A stretch of DNA of 64,000 nt from contig JBQTHV010000108.1 in NCBI GenBank assembly GCA_052389555.1, positions 1-64,000 on the forward strand, written 5' to 3'. The position numbers were made by a program, and so were the translations under genes. Under the pieces are notes generated by a model. It worked only from the letters and a program-made list of their open reading frames with translations. It was not told where the DNA came from and made no database searches. This document shows, in pieces, positions 43,223-52,836 of the stretch (its first letter is position 1; each line of letters begins with the position of its first letter). Source of the DNA: JABFSM01 sp052389555. GTDB lineage: Bacteria; Gemmatimonadota; Gemmatimonadetes; Gemmatimonadales; GWC2-71-9.

Positions 43223-45208
43223 ATGTGCGGAATCGCTGGGTTCGCCGGCCGCTTCGAGCCTGCGCTGCTCGACCGCATGAGCGCGCTCATCGCGCACCGC
43301 GGGCCGGACGGCGCGGGGCAGACGGTGCTCGCCACGCCCCATCCCGGGGTTTCCGTCGGGCTGGCCCACCGGCGGCTCTCCATCATCGACCTGAGCCCGA
43401 GAGCGGCGCAGCCTATCACGCCGCGTTGTCCGGCCTGCGGCCCCGGCGCGGAGGGCGCCCTCGTGCTGATCTACAACGGCGAGATCTACAACTTCGCCGA
43501 ACTGCGGCGTGGGCTGGAACGCCGCGGGCATACCTTCCGCAGCGCGACCGACTCCGAGGTGCTGCTCCATCTCTGGAGCCAAGAAGGTCCGGCCCTCCTA
43601 ACCCGCCTCAACGGCATGTTTGCGTTCGCGCTGGTCGATGCCCGGCCCGCCGGGCGACCCGAGGGAATCGAGCCGGGCGACCTGTTCCTGGCGCGCGACC
43701 CCATCGGTGTCAAGCCGCTCTACGTGGCGACGGTCCCCGACGGCATCCTCTTCGGCTCCGAGCTCAAGGCCTTCCTCGATGTGCCGGGGTTGTCCCGCGA
43801 CCTCGATCTGGAGGGCTTGCACTACCATCTCGCCTATCTCTGGACCCCGGCTCCCCGCACCCTCCTCAGGAACGTCGCGAAGGTGCGCCCAGGCGAGTGG
43901 CTGCTGATCCGGAACGGTGAGGTCGCCCGGCGAGCGTCCTACTATGATCTGCCTTACGGCCAGGCACCGCTCGACGAGCCGCGCGACCGGATCGCGGAGG
44001 CGCTCCGCGACCGGATCGCCGAGGCGGTGCGGCGGCAGTTGGTGGCCGACGTTCCGGTGGGCCTCCTGCTGTCCGGTGGGCTCGACTCCAGCGCCATCCT
44101 CGCGGCGATGCGGAATGCTCATCCGGATCATCACCCGGCGTGTTACAGCATCGCGTTTCCGCCCGGGCAAGCGATCGACGGGAGCCCGCCGGACCTTCCC
44201 TATGCGCGACGCGTCGCGGCGTGGCTGGGGGGTGAGCTTCGCGAGGTGCCGATGGGCGCCGGCATCGGTGCCGAGTTCCTCCGCCTCCTGTATGCCCTGG
44301 ACGAGCCGCAGGTCGATCCGGCGCCCTTCAATATGTTGCGGATCGCCCAGCGCGCCCGTGGGGACGGGATCCCGGTGCTGCTGAACGGGACTGGGGGTGA
44401 CGACCTCTTCTCGGGCTATCGCCGGCATCGGGCACTCCGCTCCGAGGAATGGTGGGGCTGGTGGCCGGCGTGGGTGCGCACCCTGGCCGCTCGACCGGCT
44501 CGGGCCGCGGCCGCCGGGGGCGCTCCGGGTCTCTCCCGCACCGGTCTCCGGCGCGCCGTCAAGGTCCTGGAGCACGCCGACCTGGATCCGGACCGGCGCC
44601 TGGTCGCCTACTTCTGGTGGGCGGGGGAGCGACTGCGGCGCGGGCTGTATGGGTCCCGGATGGCCGAGGCGACCAGGAGGCTCGACACGGCGGAGCCGCT
44701 GCTCGAGTCCCTAACCCGCATTCCCGGGGAGACCGATCCCCTCAATCGGATGCTGTACCTCGAAGGCAAGCACTTTCTGGCTGACCACAACCTCCTCTAT
44801 GCCGACAGGATGGCGATGGCCTGCGGCGTCGAGGTCCGGGTCCCGCTCCTCGATCTCGAGCTCGTGTCCTTCGCCGCCCGCATTCCCTCCCGGTACAAGC
44901 AGGACGGGAAGACCGGCAAAGCCATCTTCAAACGCGCGATGGAACCGGTCCTCCCGCGCGAGGTGATCTACCGTCCCAAAACCGGATTCGGGGTGCCGCT
45001 GCGCCACTGGCTGCGCCACGAGCTGCGGCCGTTCCTGCAGGATGCGCTCTCGGAGTCGTCCCTCGCCGGCCGCGGCCTCTTCGATCCCGGGGCCGTCACC
45101 CGGTTGCGCGCGGCGGACCAGGCTGGCCGGATCGACGGCTCCTGGGTGCTCTTCGCGCTGTTGTCGGTCGAGCTCTGGTGCCGCCGGTTCGTGGATCGGC
45201 GCGACTAG
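43223..45208 (+). CDS. asnB: Asparagine synthase-type amidotransferase (second copy)
   Basis: 661 residues. Nucleophile Cys2 (MCGIAGFAGR), IIDLSPRAAQPI, YNGEIYNFAEL, PP-loop LSGGLDSSA and the C-terminal GKAIFKRAMEPVLPREV. An insertion with two Cys (PRCPACGP, ~70-77) in the glutaminase domain is not in the first copy. Divergent from the copy at 37742, so not a recent duplication. It sits between the bi-domain oxidoreductase and the heparinase-like gene, an arrangement that points to modification of a uronic acid in the polymer. CCTAACCCG at 43597 and 44710. Confidence 0.88.
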   Translation: MCGIAGFAGRFEPALLDRMSALIAHRGPDGAGQTVLATPHPGVSVGLAHRRLSIIDLSPRAAQPITPRCPACGPGAEGALVLIYNGEIYNFAELRRGLERRGHTFRSATDSEVLLHLWSQEGPALLTRLNGMFAFALVDARPAGRPEGIEPGDLFLARDPIGVKPLYVATVPDGILFGSELKAFLDVPGLSRDLDLEGLHYHLAYLWTPAPRTLLRNVAKVRPGEWLLIRNGEVARRASYYDLPYGQAPLDEPRDRIAEALRDRIAEAVRRQLVADVPVGLLLSGGLDSSAILAAMRNAHPDHHPACYSIAFPPGQAIDGSPPDLPYARRVAAWLGGELREVPMGAGIGAEFLRLLYALDEPQVDPAPFNMLRIAQRARGDGIPVLLNGTGGDDLFSGYRRHRALRSEEWWGWWPAWVRTLAARPARAAAAGGAPGLSRTGLRRAVKVLEHADLDPDRRLVAYFWWAGERLRRGLYGSRMAEATRRLDTAEPLLESLTRIPGETDPLNRMLYLEGKHFLADHNLLYADRMAMACGVEVRVPLLDLELVSFAARIPSRYKQDGKTGKAIFKRAMEPVLPREVIYRPKTGFGVPLRHWLRHELRPFLQDALSESSLAGRGLFDPGAVTRLRAADQAGRIDGSWVLFALLSVELWCRRFVDRRD

Positions 45209-45216
45209 CGGTCCCT

Positions 45217-46944
45217 ATGGGCATCGTGGACGCAGCCCTGCGGTACGCGAGGACCGTTCCGACCCTTCGCCCCCGGCAGATCCTCTACCGCCCGCTCCGG
45301 CGGTTGCAGCGGGTCCTGCCGCTCGGTCCGCCCCGGGTGGAAGCCCGCTTTGCGGCGGCTCGCGCCGGCCGACTCCGGGCGGAGCTGCTGGCGGCGGGAC
45401 AGCCCGGCTCGCGAACCCTAACCCGCGCCGACGACCTCTGCCGGGGGCGGGTGAGGATACTCGATCGCACCGCCGAGCTGCGCGGGGGGCACGACTGGGA
45501 GGGCCGGCCCCAAAGCCCGCTGTGGCGCTACCAGCTCCACGCCTTTGGCTGGGCGGAGGAGCTGGTGGAGGCGTTCCGGCAGCGCGGCGACCCGCGGTAC
45601 GCCCGGCGCTGGATCGAGTTCGCCGAATCGTGGCTCGACGCCACTCGGGGGACCCGCGGTGAAGGGTGGGATCCGTATCCGCTCTCCCTTCGCATCGGGC
45701 ACTGGATCCGTGCGGTGCTCCTGCTCGACGAAGCCCTCCCGGCCCGGACCGGGCAGCGGCTGCTCGAGGCGATCGCTCAGCAGGCCGCGTACCTGGACCG
45801 GAGGCTGGAGTACCACCTCCTCGGTAACCACCTGCTCGAGAATCTGCGGGCGCTCGCGCTGGCCGGGCTGCTGTTCGATGGGGCCGCCCCGGAACACTGG
45901 CGCATCCGGCGAGCCGGGCAATACTGGGACGAGCTGGCCCGGCAGGTGTTACCCGATGGGGTCCACCAGGAGCGATCGCCCATGTACCACGATCTGCTGT
46001 TGCAGGGCGCGCTCGAGCTGTTGCTGCTCCAGCGGGCTGCCGGTCTCGAGCCCGGCGAGACGCCTGTTCGGCTCCTGGGCGCCATGCTGGAGGCGACGGC
46101 CTGCTTGCACCGGCCCCTCCCGGACGGTCGACCCTATCTGTTCAACGACACCAGCGAAGCCACCGATCCCGATCTCCCCGGGTTAGGCCGGCTGGCCCTG
46201 CGCCTGGGTCTGATCCTGCCGCCGCCGCCCCGCGGGTCTTGGCACCTCACGGCCAGCGGATTCCTGGGATACGCCGGGGAGCAGCTCCGGATTGCCGTTG
46301 ATGCGGGCGAACCGGGTCCCCGCTGGCTGCCGGCGCATGCCCACTGCGGAATGCTCAGTTACGAGCTGGATCTTGGGGGTGGGCCGCTGGTGGTGGATTC
46401 CGGCGTTGCGGGCTATGACGGCGATCCCCTCCGTGAGTACGGGCGCAGCACTCGCGCCCATAATACGGTGCAGATCGGGGGCCGGGAGCAACACGAAGTC
46501 TGGGGTGTCTTCCGCATGGCCCGCCGGGCAAAGCTCCATCGGGTGGAGGTGAATCGCGAGCCCGCGCTGCGAATGACCGCGGAGATCTCACCCTACTGGA
46601 GCACCCGGGTCCGGCACGAGCGGGTCATCCAGGTCGGCGAAGCGGGTGTCGACGTGACGGACCAGGTGCGCGGGGCCGACGGCGCCCCGGTGGCGAGCAT
46701 GGTCCATCTGCATCCCGGGCTTGCCGTGGAGCCGGCGCAGGACGCCTGGATCGCCACGGGCCAGACCGTCCGCGCTCGCATCATCCCGAGCGGGTTCACC
46801 CGGGTGCGCCTGGTTCGCGGGGAAACCAGGCCGGCTCAGGGGTGGTACTGTCCGAGTTTTGGCGTCGCTCAGCCCGCCCCCTGCCTGGTAATGGAGACGG
46901 TGGGAAGCACCCAGCGGTTCGGCTACCGGATCGAGCTGGTCTGA
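45217..46944 (+). CDS. Heparinase II/III family protein
   Basis: 575 residues from ATG 45217. N-terminal alpha/alpha toroid (WRYQLHAFGWAEELVEAF, HLLGNHLLENLRALALAGLL, QERSPMYHDLLLQGALELLL) and C-terminal beta-sandwich (LPAHAHCGMLSYELDLGGGP, VVDSGVAGYDGD, RAHNTVQIGG). The HAH and RAHNT motifs are typical. Enzymes of this fold cleave uronic-acid polysaccharides by elimination. No signal peptide is apparent, and the context is biosynthetic, so it may edit or measure the nascent polymer, as in other loci with bi-domain oxidoreductases. Stop overlaps the GT4 start (TGATG). Confidence 0.87.
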   Translation: MGIVDAALRYARTVPTLRPRQILYRPLRRLQRVLPLGPPRVEARFAAARAGRLRAELLAAGQPGSRTLTRADDLCRGRVRILDRTAELRGGHDWEGRPQSPLWRYQLHAFGWAEELVEAFRQRGDPRYARRWIEFAESWLDATRGTRGEGWDPYPLSLRIGHWIRAVLLLDEALPARTGQRLLEAIAQQAAYLDRRLEYHLLGNHLLENLRALALAGLLFDGAAPEHWRIRRAGQYWDELARQVLPDGVHQERSPMYHDLLLQGALELLLLQRAAGLEPGETPVRLLGAMLEATACLHRPLPDGRPYLFNDTSEATDPDLPGLGRLALRLGLILPPPPRGSWHLTASGFLGYAGEQLRIAVDAGEPGPRWLPAHAHCGMLSYELDLGGGPLVVDSGVAGYDGDPLREYGRSTRAHNTVQIGGREQHEVWGVFRMARRAKLHRVEVNREPALRMTAEISPYWSTRVRHERVIQVGEAGVDVTDQVRGADGAPVASMVHLHPGLAVEPAQDAWIATGQTVRARIIPSGFTRVRLVRGETRPAQGWYCPSFGVAQPAPCLVMETVGSTQRFGYRIELV

Positions 46945-48212
46945 TGGCGGGCCACCGGCTTCGCATCGGGTACCTGATCCAGCAGTTTCCTCCCGAAGTG
47001 GGCGCCGGGCCGGCCCGCACGGTGGAAATGGCGCGGCGCTGGCTGGAGTGCGGTGCGTCGGTCACCGCCATCACCGCGATGCCCCACGGCCGGCTTCCGG
47101 GCCTCGCCCACGGGACCGTTCCCGCGGCGTACCGGGGCCGCGTGTTAGGGGAGGAGAGCTGGGACGGCATTCGCGTCCTGCGGTCCTGGACCTACGCCTC
47201 GCCTCGCCTGAGCCGGCGCGACACGATCGCAAACAACGTCAGCTTCATGGCAACTGCGCTGCTCTCCGCCGTGCGCGCCGAGCTCGACGTCCTGATCGCG
47301 AGCGAGCCGCCGTTTCTGCCCCATGTGTCGGGTTGGCTCGCCGCGGCCTACCATCGGGTACCGCTGGTGCTCGAGGTGCGCGACCTCTGGCCCGACTATC
47401 TCGTCGGACTGGGTTTGCTGCGGTCCGGCCGCCCGGCCGCGCAGGCGCTCTTCGGGCTCGAACGGTTCCTGCTCCGCCGCGCGAATCATGTCGTGGCGGT
47501 CACCGAGTCCTTTCGCCGGCGTCTCATCGCCAAGGGAGTCCCGGCCGACCGGGTTACCGTCATCCCCAACGGCGTGGATCTGGAGCGTTACACGCCGGGC
47601 CCCGCGAGGAGTCCACCACCGCGGCCGGAGTTGCACCACCGGGGAGACGAAATCGTGGTTGGCTACCTCGGCACCTTCGGGGCGGGGCAGGGGCTCGAAA
47701 CCGTCGTCGAGGCCGCCGCGTTGCTCCAGAACGGGCTCCTCCGAGTCCGATTCGTCCTCGCGGGAGACGGACCGCAGCGCCAGCGGGTGGCGGCCCGGGT
47801 CCGAGAGCTCGGGGTCCGTAACATCACGCTGACCGGGATTCTACCTCGCGACGCGACCCGCGAGTTCTACGCTGCCTGTGATCTGTGCCTGGTCCCGCTG
47901 GCTCCCGTCGATATCTTTCGGGACACGGTTCCCTCCAAGCTCTTCGAAATCATGGCGTGCGGGCGTCCCGTGATTGCCGCAGTCGAGGGAGAGGCTCGGG
48001 CCCTGGTGGAGGAAGCGAGCTGTGGAACTGCGGTCAGCCCGGGCGATCCCCGCGAGCTTGCGGAGACGATCGCCCGGGAGGCCGGCCGCCCTGAGCCGGA
48101 GCGCGCGGCGATGGGCGCGCGGGGCCGTGCCTTCGTGGCCGAACGTTTCGATCGACGGCACCTGGCTGACCGCTACCTGGAGCTCCTAACCCGCTTGGCC
48201 CGAGTGCCGTGA
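46944..48212 (+). CDS. Glycosyltransferase family 4
   Basis: 422 residues from ATG 46944. GT-B fold: IGYLIQQFPPEVGAGPART at the N terminus, LEVRDLWPDYLVGLGLL, VIPNGVDLERY (~210), VGYLGTFGAGQGLETVVEA and the nucleotide-sugar site PSKLFEIMACGRPVIA (~330). Close in pattern to WbpY/WcaI-like mannosyl- or GlcNAc-transferases. Overlaps the heparinase stop and precedes wzz by seven bases. CCTAACCCG at 48185 in the last codons, encoding Leu-Thr-Arg. Confidence 0.9.
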   Translation: MAGHRLRIGYLIQQFPPEVGAGPARTVEMARRWLECGASVTAITAMPHGRLPGLAHGTVPAAYRGRVLGEESWDGIRVLRSWTYASPRLSRRDTIANNVSFMATALLSAVRAELDVLIASEPPFLPHVSGWLAAAYHRVPLVLEVRDLWPDYLVGLGLLRSGRPAAQALFGLERFLLRRANHVVAVTESFRRRLIAKGVPADRVTVIPNGVDLERYTPGPARSPPPRPELHHRGDEIVVGYLGTFGAGQGLETVVEAAALLQNGLLRVRFVLAGDGPQRQRVAARVRELGVRNITLTGILPRDATREFYAACDLCLVPLAPVDIFRDTVPSKLFEIMACGRPVIAAVEGEARALVEEASCGTAVSPGDPRELAETIAREAGRPEPERAAMGARGRAFVAERFDRRHLADRYLELLTRLARVP

Positions 48213-48219
48213 GGATGCC

Positions 48220-49206
48220 ATGACCGATCGCGAAGAGCTGTCGCTGCTCGCCGTCGCCGCGGGTCTCTTGCGGCACCGCCGGCGCATCATCGGCGCCGCG
48301 CTGGGGCTGGGTCTGCTCGCCGCGATCGTCACCGTGGTTCGGCCTCGCCAGTACCTCGCCAACGCGTCGTTCATCGCCCAGGTCCGCAGCACCAACGCGG
48401 CGCTCTCCGGGGTGGCCGCCCAGTTCGGGGTGACGGTCACCCCCGTCGAGCCGGGTCAGTCACCCAGCTTCTACGCGGATCTGCTGCGCTCCCGCGAGCT
48501 GCTGAGCGCGCTCGCCACCTCCCGGTTCCCGCCCGCCGCCGGCGATTCGGCGACGCTGCTCGAGATTCTGGGTATCGGCGGCGCGACCCCGGCCCTCCAG
48601 GTGGAGCGCGCGGTGGCCCGCTTGCGCCGCCGGCTCGAGGTCTCGATCGCTGCGCGCACCGGGGTGGTTTCCCTGGGGCTCGCGGCCCCGACGCCGGAAT
48701 TGGCCCAGCAGGTCACCGCGCGACTGCTCGAGCTGCTCAACCAGTTCAATGTTTCCACCCGCCGGTCCCAGGCTTCCGAGGAGCGGCGGTTCACCGAACA
48801 GCGGCTGCGGGAGGTCATGGACGAGCTCCGTCAGGCCGAAGATCGGCTGGTCGTCTTTACCCAGCAGAATCGGGACATTCGCAGCTCGCCGCGGTTGCAG
48901 GCCGAATTTGCCCGACTGGAGCGGCAGGTCCTGCTGCGGCAGCAGGTCGTGATTCAGTTGTCCCAGGCCGCGGAACAAGCCAAGATCGAAGCGGTTCGGG
49001 ATACGCCGGTGCTCACGGTCATCGAGCGGCCGGTGGTCCCGGCCCGCGCGGCCTCCCGCCGGCTGGTGGCCTGGATCGGGTTCGGCCTGGTGGTGGGGGG
49101 CGTGTTAGGACTCTTGTGGGCGGTCTGGGCCGACAACCTGCAGCGCGCCCGGGCCGCCGATTCCCAGGCCTATCGTGACTATCGACAAGCCTTGGCCCGA
49201 TCCTAA
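48220..49206 (+). CDS. Wzz-type chain length determinant
   Basis: 328 residues. Two transmembrane helices, near residues 20-45 (IIGAALGLGLLAAIVTVV) and 280-305 (LVAWIGFGLVVGGVLGLL), enclosing a periplasmic coiled-coil domain (EQRLREVMDELRQAEDRLVVF), with the Pro-rich stretch before the second helix (IERPVVPARAAS). This is the polysaccharide co-polymerase type 1 layout without a kinase domain. Controls length of polymer made by the Wzy-like enzyme. Its stop is followed at once by the long inverted array shared with the convergent exporter gene. Confidence 0.85.
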   Translation: MTDREELSLLAVAAGLLRHRRRIIGAALGLGLLAAIVTVVRPRQYLANASFIAQVRSTNAALSGVAAQFGVTVTPVEPGQSPSFYADLLRSRELLSALATSRFPPAAGDSATLLEILGIGGATPALQVERAVARLRRRLEVSIAARTGVVSLGLAAPTPELAQQVTARLLELLNQFNVSTRRSQASEERRFTEQRLREVMDELRQAEDRLVVFTQQNRDIRSSPRLQAEFARLERQVLLRQQVVIQLSQAAEQAKIEAVRDTPVLTVIERPVVPARAASRRLVAWIGFGLVVGGVLGLLWAVWADNLQRARAADSQAYRDYRQALARS

Positions 49207-49225
49207 TCTTAGGAGGTAGTAAGTA

Positions 49226-49329
49226 GGAGGTAGTGAGCAGGAGGTAGTGAGAAGGGACAAAACTTGCCGTGGCAAGAAACACGCACCGGCAGGGTTTGTC
49301 CTTCTCACTACCTCCTGCTCGCTACCTCC
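49226..49329. terminator. Very long inverted GGAGGTAGTGAG array hairpin
   Basis: Left arm 49226-49261 and right arm 49295-49329 pair over 35 positions with one bulge and one G-U-type mismatch. The loop has its own CTTGCC/GGCAAG stem (49263-49276). A further copy of the unit lies at 49211-49225. It fills the gap between the convergent wzz-like and SLBB genes, so it probably terminates both; the word is the same as at 34546-34651. Confidence 0.8.
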
Positions 49330-49331
49330 TC

Positions 49332-51782
49332 CTACCGTGTCGCCACGACAATTATGGCAACCGTACTCGCCAGGATCTGCGCGATGGACGCCGCGAGCCC
49401 CACGAAATCTTTCTTGTCACTCGGATCCCGCTGCGGCACAAACACGACCGCTCCCGGACTCGGCTCGGGTATGGTGTCCTCAAAGAGGAACCGCCGCTTG
49501 ACGCTCTCGACTTTGCCGTTCGCCTGGGTCACGAATGCCTTGCCCTTGTCCCCCATCCGGCTATACCCACCCGCGCTTGCCACATAGAAATCGATATCCC
49601 GCCCGGGGACATACGCGACCGCCATCGGCGAGTTGACCGCGCCCTCGACTCGCACGACGGGGATGTATTCCGGAATCACGATCGAGTCTCCCGCCGTCAG
49701 CACCAGGTTGTCCCGATGCGAGGGATTCCTGAGCACCGCGGGAAGATCGATGCCGATCCGGCCCTGCGAGATGGACCGGCGCACGAACCTGATCCCGGCC
49801 GGATAGGCCTCCCGGTTGAGCCCGCCGGCCCGCCCGATCATGTCGGAAAGCCGCTCGGTCCGGGTCCGCAGGGCATAGGTTCCGGGGAACTGAATCTGGC
49901 CTTCAATGCGGACCGTTCGGTGCAACTCCCATTCCGGCTGTCTGAAGACCAGGATGTTGTCGTAGGGCTCGAGCGCGACTTCCGGTGCCCCTCGGGCCTG
50001 GGCTGCGAGTCCCGGAGGGCCCAGGTACTCACCGTTCGGCCCGCGATCGAAGAGGTACGTTGAGTCCAGCGGAACCCTGGTGGTGGTAGCCAGGCCGCCG
50101 CCGGATCGATCCTCCGGAATGCGGGCAATTTCGGCCTCGGTGAGCAGAGCGTCTTCGGTGAGTCCTTCGGCGAGGAGAACCGCGTCTCGCAGGGTCATTC
50201 CTTCCCGGAAGGGAACACTTCCCGGCCGCTTGACCGCTCCGGCCACCGTGACATAACGCGCGGGCCGGAACGTCGTCCGCGCGAACACGGTGATCTCGTC
50301 GTCTTCCTGGAGCGGGAAGTTGTCCCGGATAGCGCCCACCGAGTCGGCGAAGGCGCCCCGCAATTGAATCCGGGTGGAATCCGGCTGCAATCGGGACACC
50401 AGGATCTGATCCAGATACACGTCTGGCTTGGGTCCGCCCGCCAGCCGGATCGCTTCTTCGAGCCGCATTCCTGGAACGAATCCGACGGGGCCTTCGTTCC
50501 ATACTGCCCCGCGGACGACGATCTGATTGCGGCGCCGTCCCGCGATTTCGAACACGCGGACCTCGTCGCCGGGTTCCAGCGCGAAGCGGGGCACCGTGCC
50601 GTCGGCGAACTGTTCGGGACCGAGATCCAGCACGACTCGATCGCGCCCGCCAGGCTGCCGCTGGGCGGGCGGAAGAATCCGATCGATCTGCACCCGGCGT
50701 TGCAGCGCAGTGGCTTCGAACCCGCCGGCCGAGGCGATGAGCTCGCGGAGGGTCTCACCCGGCTTGAGTTCGTATTCCGCGGGACGCACCACCCGTCCGG
50801 TAACCCGCACGATCGACCCTCGCACCGGCACGAAGACGACGTCGCCGTTCTCGAGCCGGATGTCCCGGCTATTGTCGCCGCGAATCAGATAGTCGTAGAG
50901 ATCGAGTTCGCCCACCGTGCGCGGACCGCCGCCTCCCACCCCGTTGCCTCCCGATCCGCGCCGGACCTGAACGCTGCGGAACGACCCATTGACCGTCGGG
51001 CCCCCCGCGGCATAGAGCGCGGTGAGCACCGTGCCGACAGCGGGAATCTGATACGAGCCCGGGTGGGCGACGTCACCGATCACGTACACCTGATTCACCC
51101 GAAGCCGGGTTACCGTGACCTGAAACCGGGTGGCGGCGCCGGCCCCTCGGCGAACGCTGCTATAGACGCGGCCCAGCCGTTCGTAGAGCAGGTTCTCGAG
51201 CTGGCTCATGTTGAGCCCGGCCACGAAAAGCTGCCCGACCTGCGGGATCACGATGAAGCCTTCCCGGCTCACCTCGAGCTGGTGGGTGAGCTCGACTTCG
51301 CCGGTCAGAATCAAGGCGAGCGCGTCGCCTGGTCCGAGCCGATAGCTGGGATCGACCGGCCCGGCCAGCGAAGGCTGAAACTGTGACGTGGCTCGCTTGA
51401 ATACTTCCATTCCGAACCGAACCTGCGCGCCACTCGGAGGAGCCGCCAGCGGAATCGTATCAGTCGTCGCAGGGGTCTCTCCAGGGAGAAACCCCAGGGC
51501 CGAGCTTGCCGCCACCACCTGCTCGTTGAGGGGCACGCTGATGCCTTGAGGGGGCGTGCTCAAATAGGGATCGAGAAGACTCGCTGGATAACCAGTTGCG
51601 CTGAGCCGAGACCGGACCTGGTCCGCCGTGAGTCCCGATGCCTGAATCTGCCGGCGGATCGCCTCGGAAAGGTCAGGACGGGACGCGAGGATATTGCGAA
51701 TCTGTTCGGCCGAAAGCGACTGAGAATGAGCCGGGCCCGTCGCTGCGGCGAAGAGGCCCAGGGCCAGTACGAATGCTCGCAC
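49332..51782 (-). CDS. Wza-like polysaccharide export protein with six SLBB domains
   Basis: 816 residues, signal peptide at the start (FVLALGLFAAATGPAHS). A Poly_export domain (YRLGPGDALALILTGEVE, ~146) is followed by about six SLBB repeats, each with a VxGxVxxPGxY-type strand and AGG turn (for example VIGDVAHPGSYQIP, VTGRVVRPAEYELK, VVRGAVWNEGPVGF, VAGAVKRPGSVPFR, IEGQIQFPGTYALR, VEGAVNSPMAVAYV). A C-terminal hydrophobic helix (ASIAQILASTVAIIVVATR) ends it. Larger than Wza (379 residues). Forms the outer-membrane channel for the polymer. Transcribed opposite to the flanking genes. Confidence 0.9.
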   Translation of the reverse strand: MRAFVLALGLFAAATGPAHSQSLSAEQIRNILASRPDLSEAIRRQIQASGLTADQVRSRLSATGYPASLLDPYLSTPPQGISVPLNEQVVAASSALGFLPGETPATTDTIPLAAPPSGAQVRFGMEVFKRATSQFQPSLAGPVDPSYRLGPGDALALILTGEVELTHQLEVSREGFIVIPQVGQLFVAGLNMSQLENLLYERLGRVYSSVRRGAGAATRFQVTVTRLRVNQVYVIGDVAHPGSYQIPAVGTVLTALYAAGGPTVNGSFRSVQVRRGSGGNGVGGGGPRTVGELDLYDYLIRGDNSRDIRLENGDVVFVPVRGSIVRVTGRVVRPAEYELKPGETLRELIASAGGFEATALQRRVQIDRILPPAQRQPGGRDRVVLDLGPEQFADGTVPRFALEPGDEVRVFEIAGRRRNQIVVRGAVWNEGPVGFVPGMRLEEAIRLAGGPKPDVYLDQILVSRLQPDSTRIQLRGAFADSVGAIRDNFPLQEDDEITVFARTTFRPARYVTVAGAVKRPGSVPFREGMTLRDAVLLAEGLTEDALLTEAEIARIPEDRSGGGLATTTRVPLDSTYLFDRGPNGEYLGPPGLAAQARGAPEVALEPYDNILVFRQPEWELHRTVRIEGQIQFPGTYALRTRTERLSDMIGRAGGLNREAYPAGIRFVRRSISQGRIGIDLPAVLRNPSHRDNLVLTAGDSIVIPEYIPVVRVEGAVNSPMAVAYVPGRDIDFYVASAGGYSRMGDKGKAFVTQANGKVESVKRRFLFEDTIPEPSPGAVVFVPQRDPSDKKDFVGLAASIAQILASTVAIIVVATR

Positions 51783-51885
51783 GGCAGCTCCGGTGCTGGG
51801 ATGAACTGGATGAATCGGGTTTACCTGCCTGCTCGCAAATTAACGGCAAAACGGTAGCGGGCCAGCCTCGATATAGCTTTCGGCG

Positions 51886-52836
51886 ATGCTCCCCTGGGAA
51901 AGACGGGCGGTAGTCATCTCCGGCGCCAGCGGCTTTCTGGGAACCATCATTGCTTCCGCCGCGAGCCAGGCCGGTGCTTCGGTGCGCGGACTCGTCCGGC
52001 GGAGCGACGCTCCGCTCCCCGGTGGTGTCGAACCAGTCCTGATCCGCGATCTCGGCGACCCGGCGATCCTCGCGACCGCCTGTGAGGGCGCGGACCTCGT
52101 CATTCACCTTGCGGCGCGGGTTCACCGCCTGCGAGCTTCCGAGCGCGAGGATGAGGCGGCCTTCCGCCGCGATAACGTCGAGGGAACCGCCTCGCTGCTC
52201 AGCGCCGGCGCACGAACCGGCGTGCGAACGTTCATCTTCATCAGCTCGGTAAAGGCGATCGCGGAGCGGAGCGACGACCCCCTTCCGGAATCCATCGCGC
52301 CTCGCCCGGAGGATGCCTACGGGCGCTCGAAGCTCGCGGCCGAACAACTGGTAACCGAGTGGGGACGTGACGATACCCGTCGAGTCGTGGTTCTCCGGCT
52401 TCCCCTCGTCTATGGCCCCGGCATGGGTGCGAACATGCTGCGGCTGTTTCGCGCGGTGGCCCGAGGAATCCCACTTCCCCTGGGATCCATTCGCAACCGG
52501 CGGAGCGTGCTTAGCGCGGCCAACCTGGTTCGGGCTCTCGGTGCGGTCCTGACTGGTCCGAACGGAAGTGTGGTGTATCATGTCGCTGATCCGGACCCCT
52601 TGAGTACCCCCGAGCTCGTTCATCAGATCGCGGGTTCCCTTGGCGTCACCCCACGACTGGTGCCCTTTCCGCCCGGGCTGCTTCGCCGTTTGGGCGGAAT
52701 GGGGAAACGGCTGGTGGACTCGCTGGTGCTCGACACCCGTGCGATCGCACACGACTACCCCGCGCTCGTCCTCGATCCCACCGCGATTGGTCTGCGAGAA
52801 ACCGCCAGGTGGTTTTGGAGCACCCAGCGGTCGTGA
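51886..52836 (+). CDS. NAD-dependent epimerase/dehydratase (extended SDR)
   Basis: 316 residues. Nucleotide-binding GASGFLG (~13-19), catalytic Tyr-x-x-x-Lys in DAYGRSKLAAE (~144), SSVKA serine (~121). Resembles WbiG/WbpV-type UDP-sugar reductases or epimerases found before WecA/WbpL-like transferases. Its stop overlaps the GTG of the next gene. Substrate inferred to be a UDP-4-keto or UDP-HexNAc sugar. Starts about 100 bases from the divergent exporter gene. Confidence 0.85.
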   Translation: MLPWERRAVVISGASGFLGTIIASAASQAGASVRGLVRRSDAPLPGGVEPVLIRDLGDPAILATACEGADLVIHLAARVHRLRASEREDEAAFRRDNVEGTASLLSAGARTGVRTFIFISSVKAIAERSDDPLPESIAPRPEDAYGRSKLAAEQLVTEWGRDDTRRVVVLRLPLVYGPGMGANMLRLFRAVARGIPLPLGSIRNRRSVLSAANLVRALGAVLTGPNGSVVYHVADPDPLSTPELVHQIAGSLGVTPRLVPFPPGLLRRLGGMGKRLVDSLVLDTRAIAHDYPALVLDPTAIGLRETARWFWSTQRS

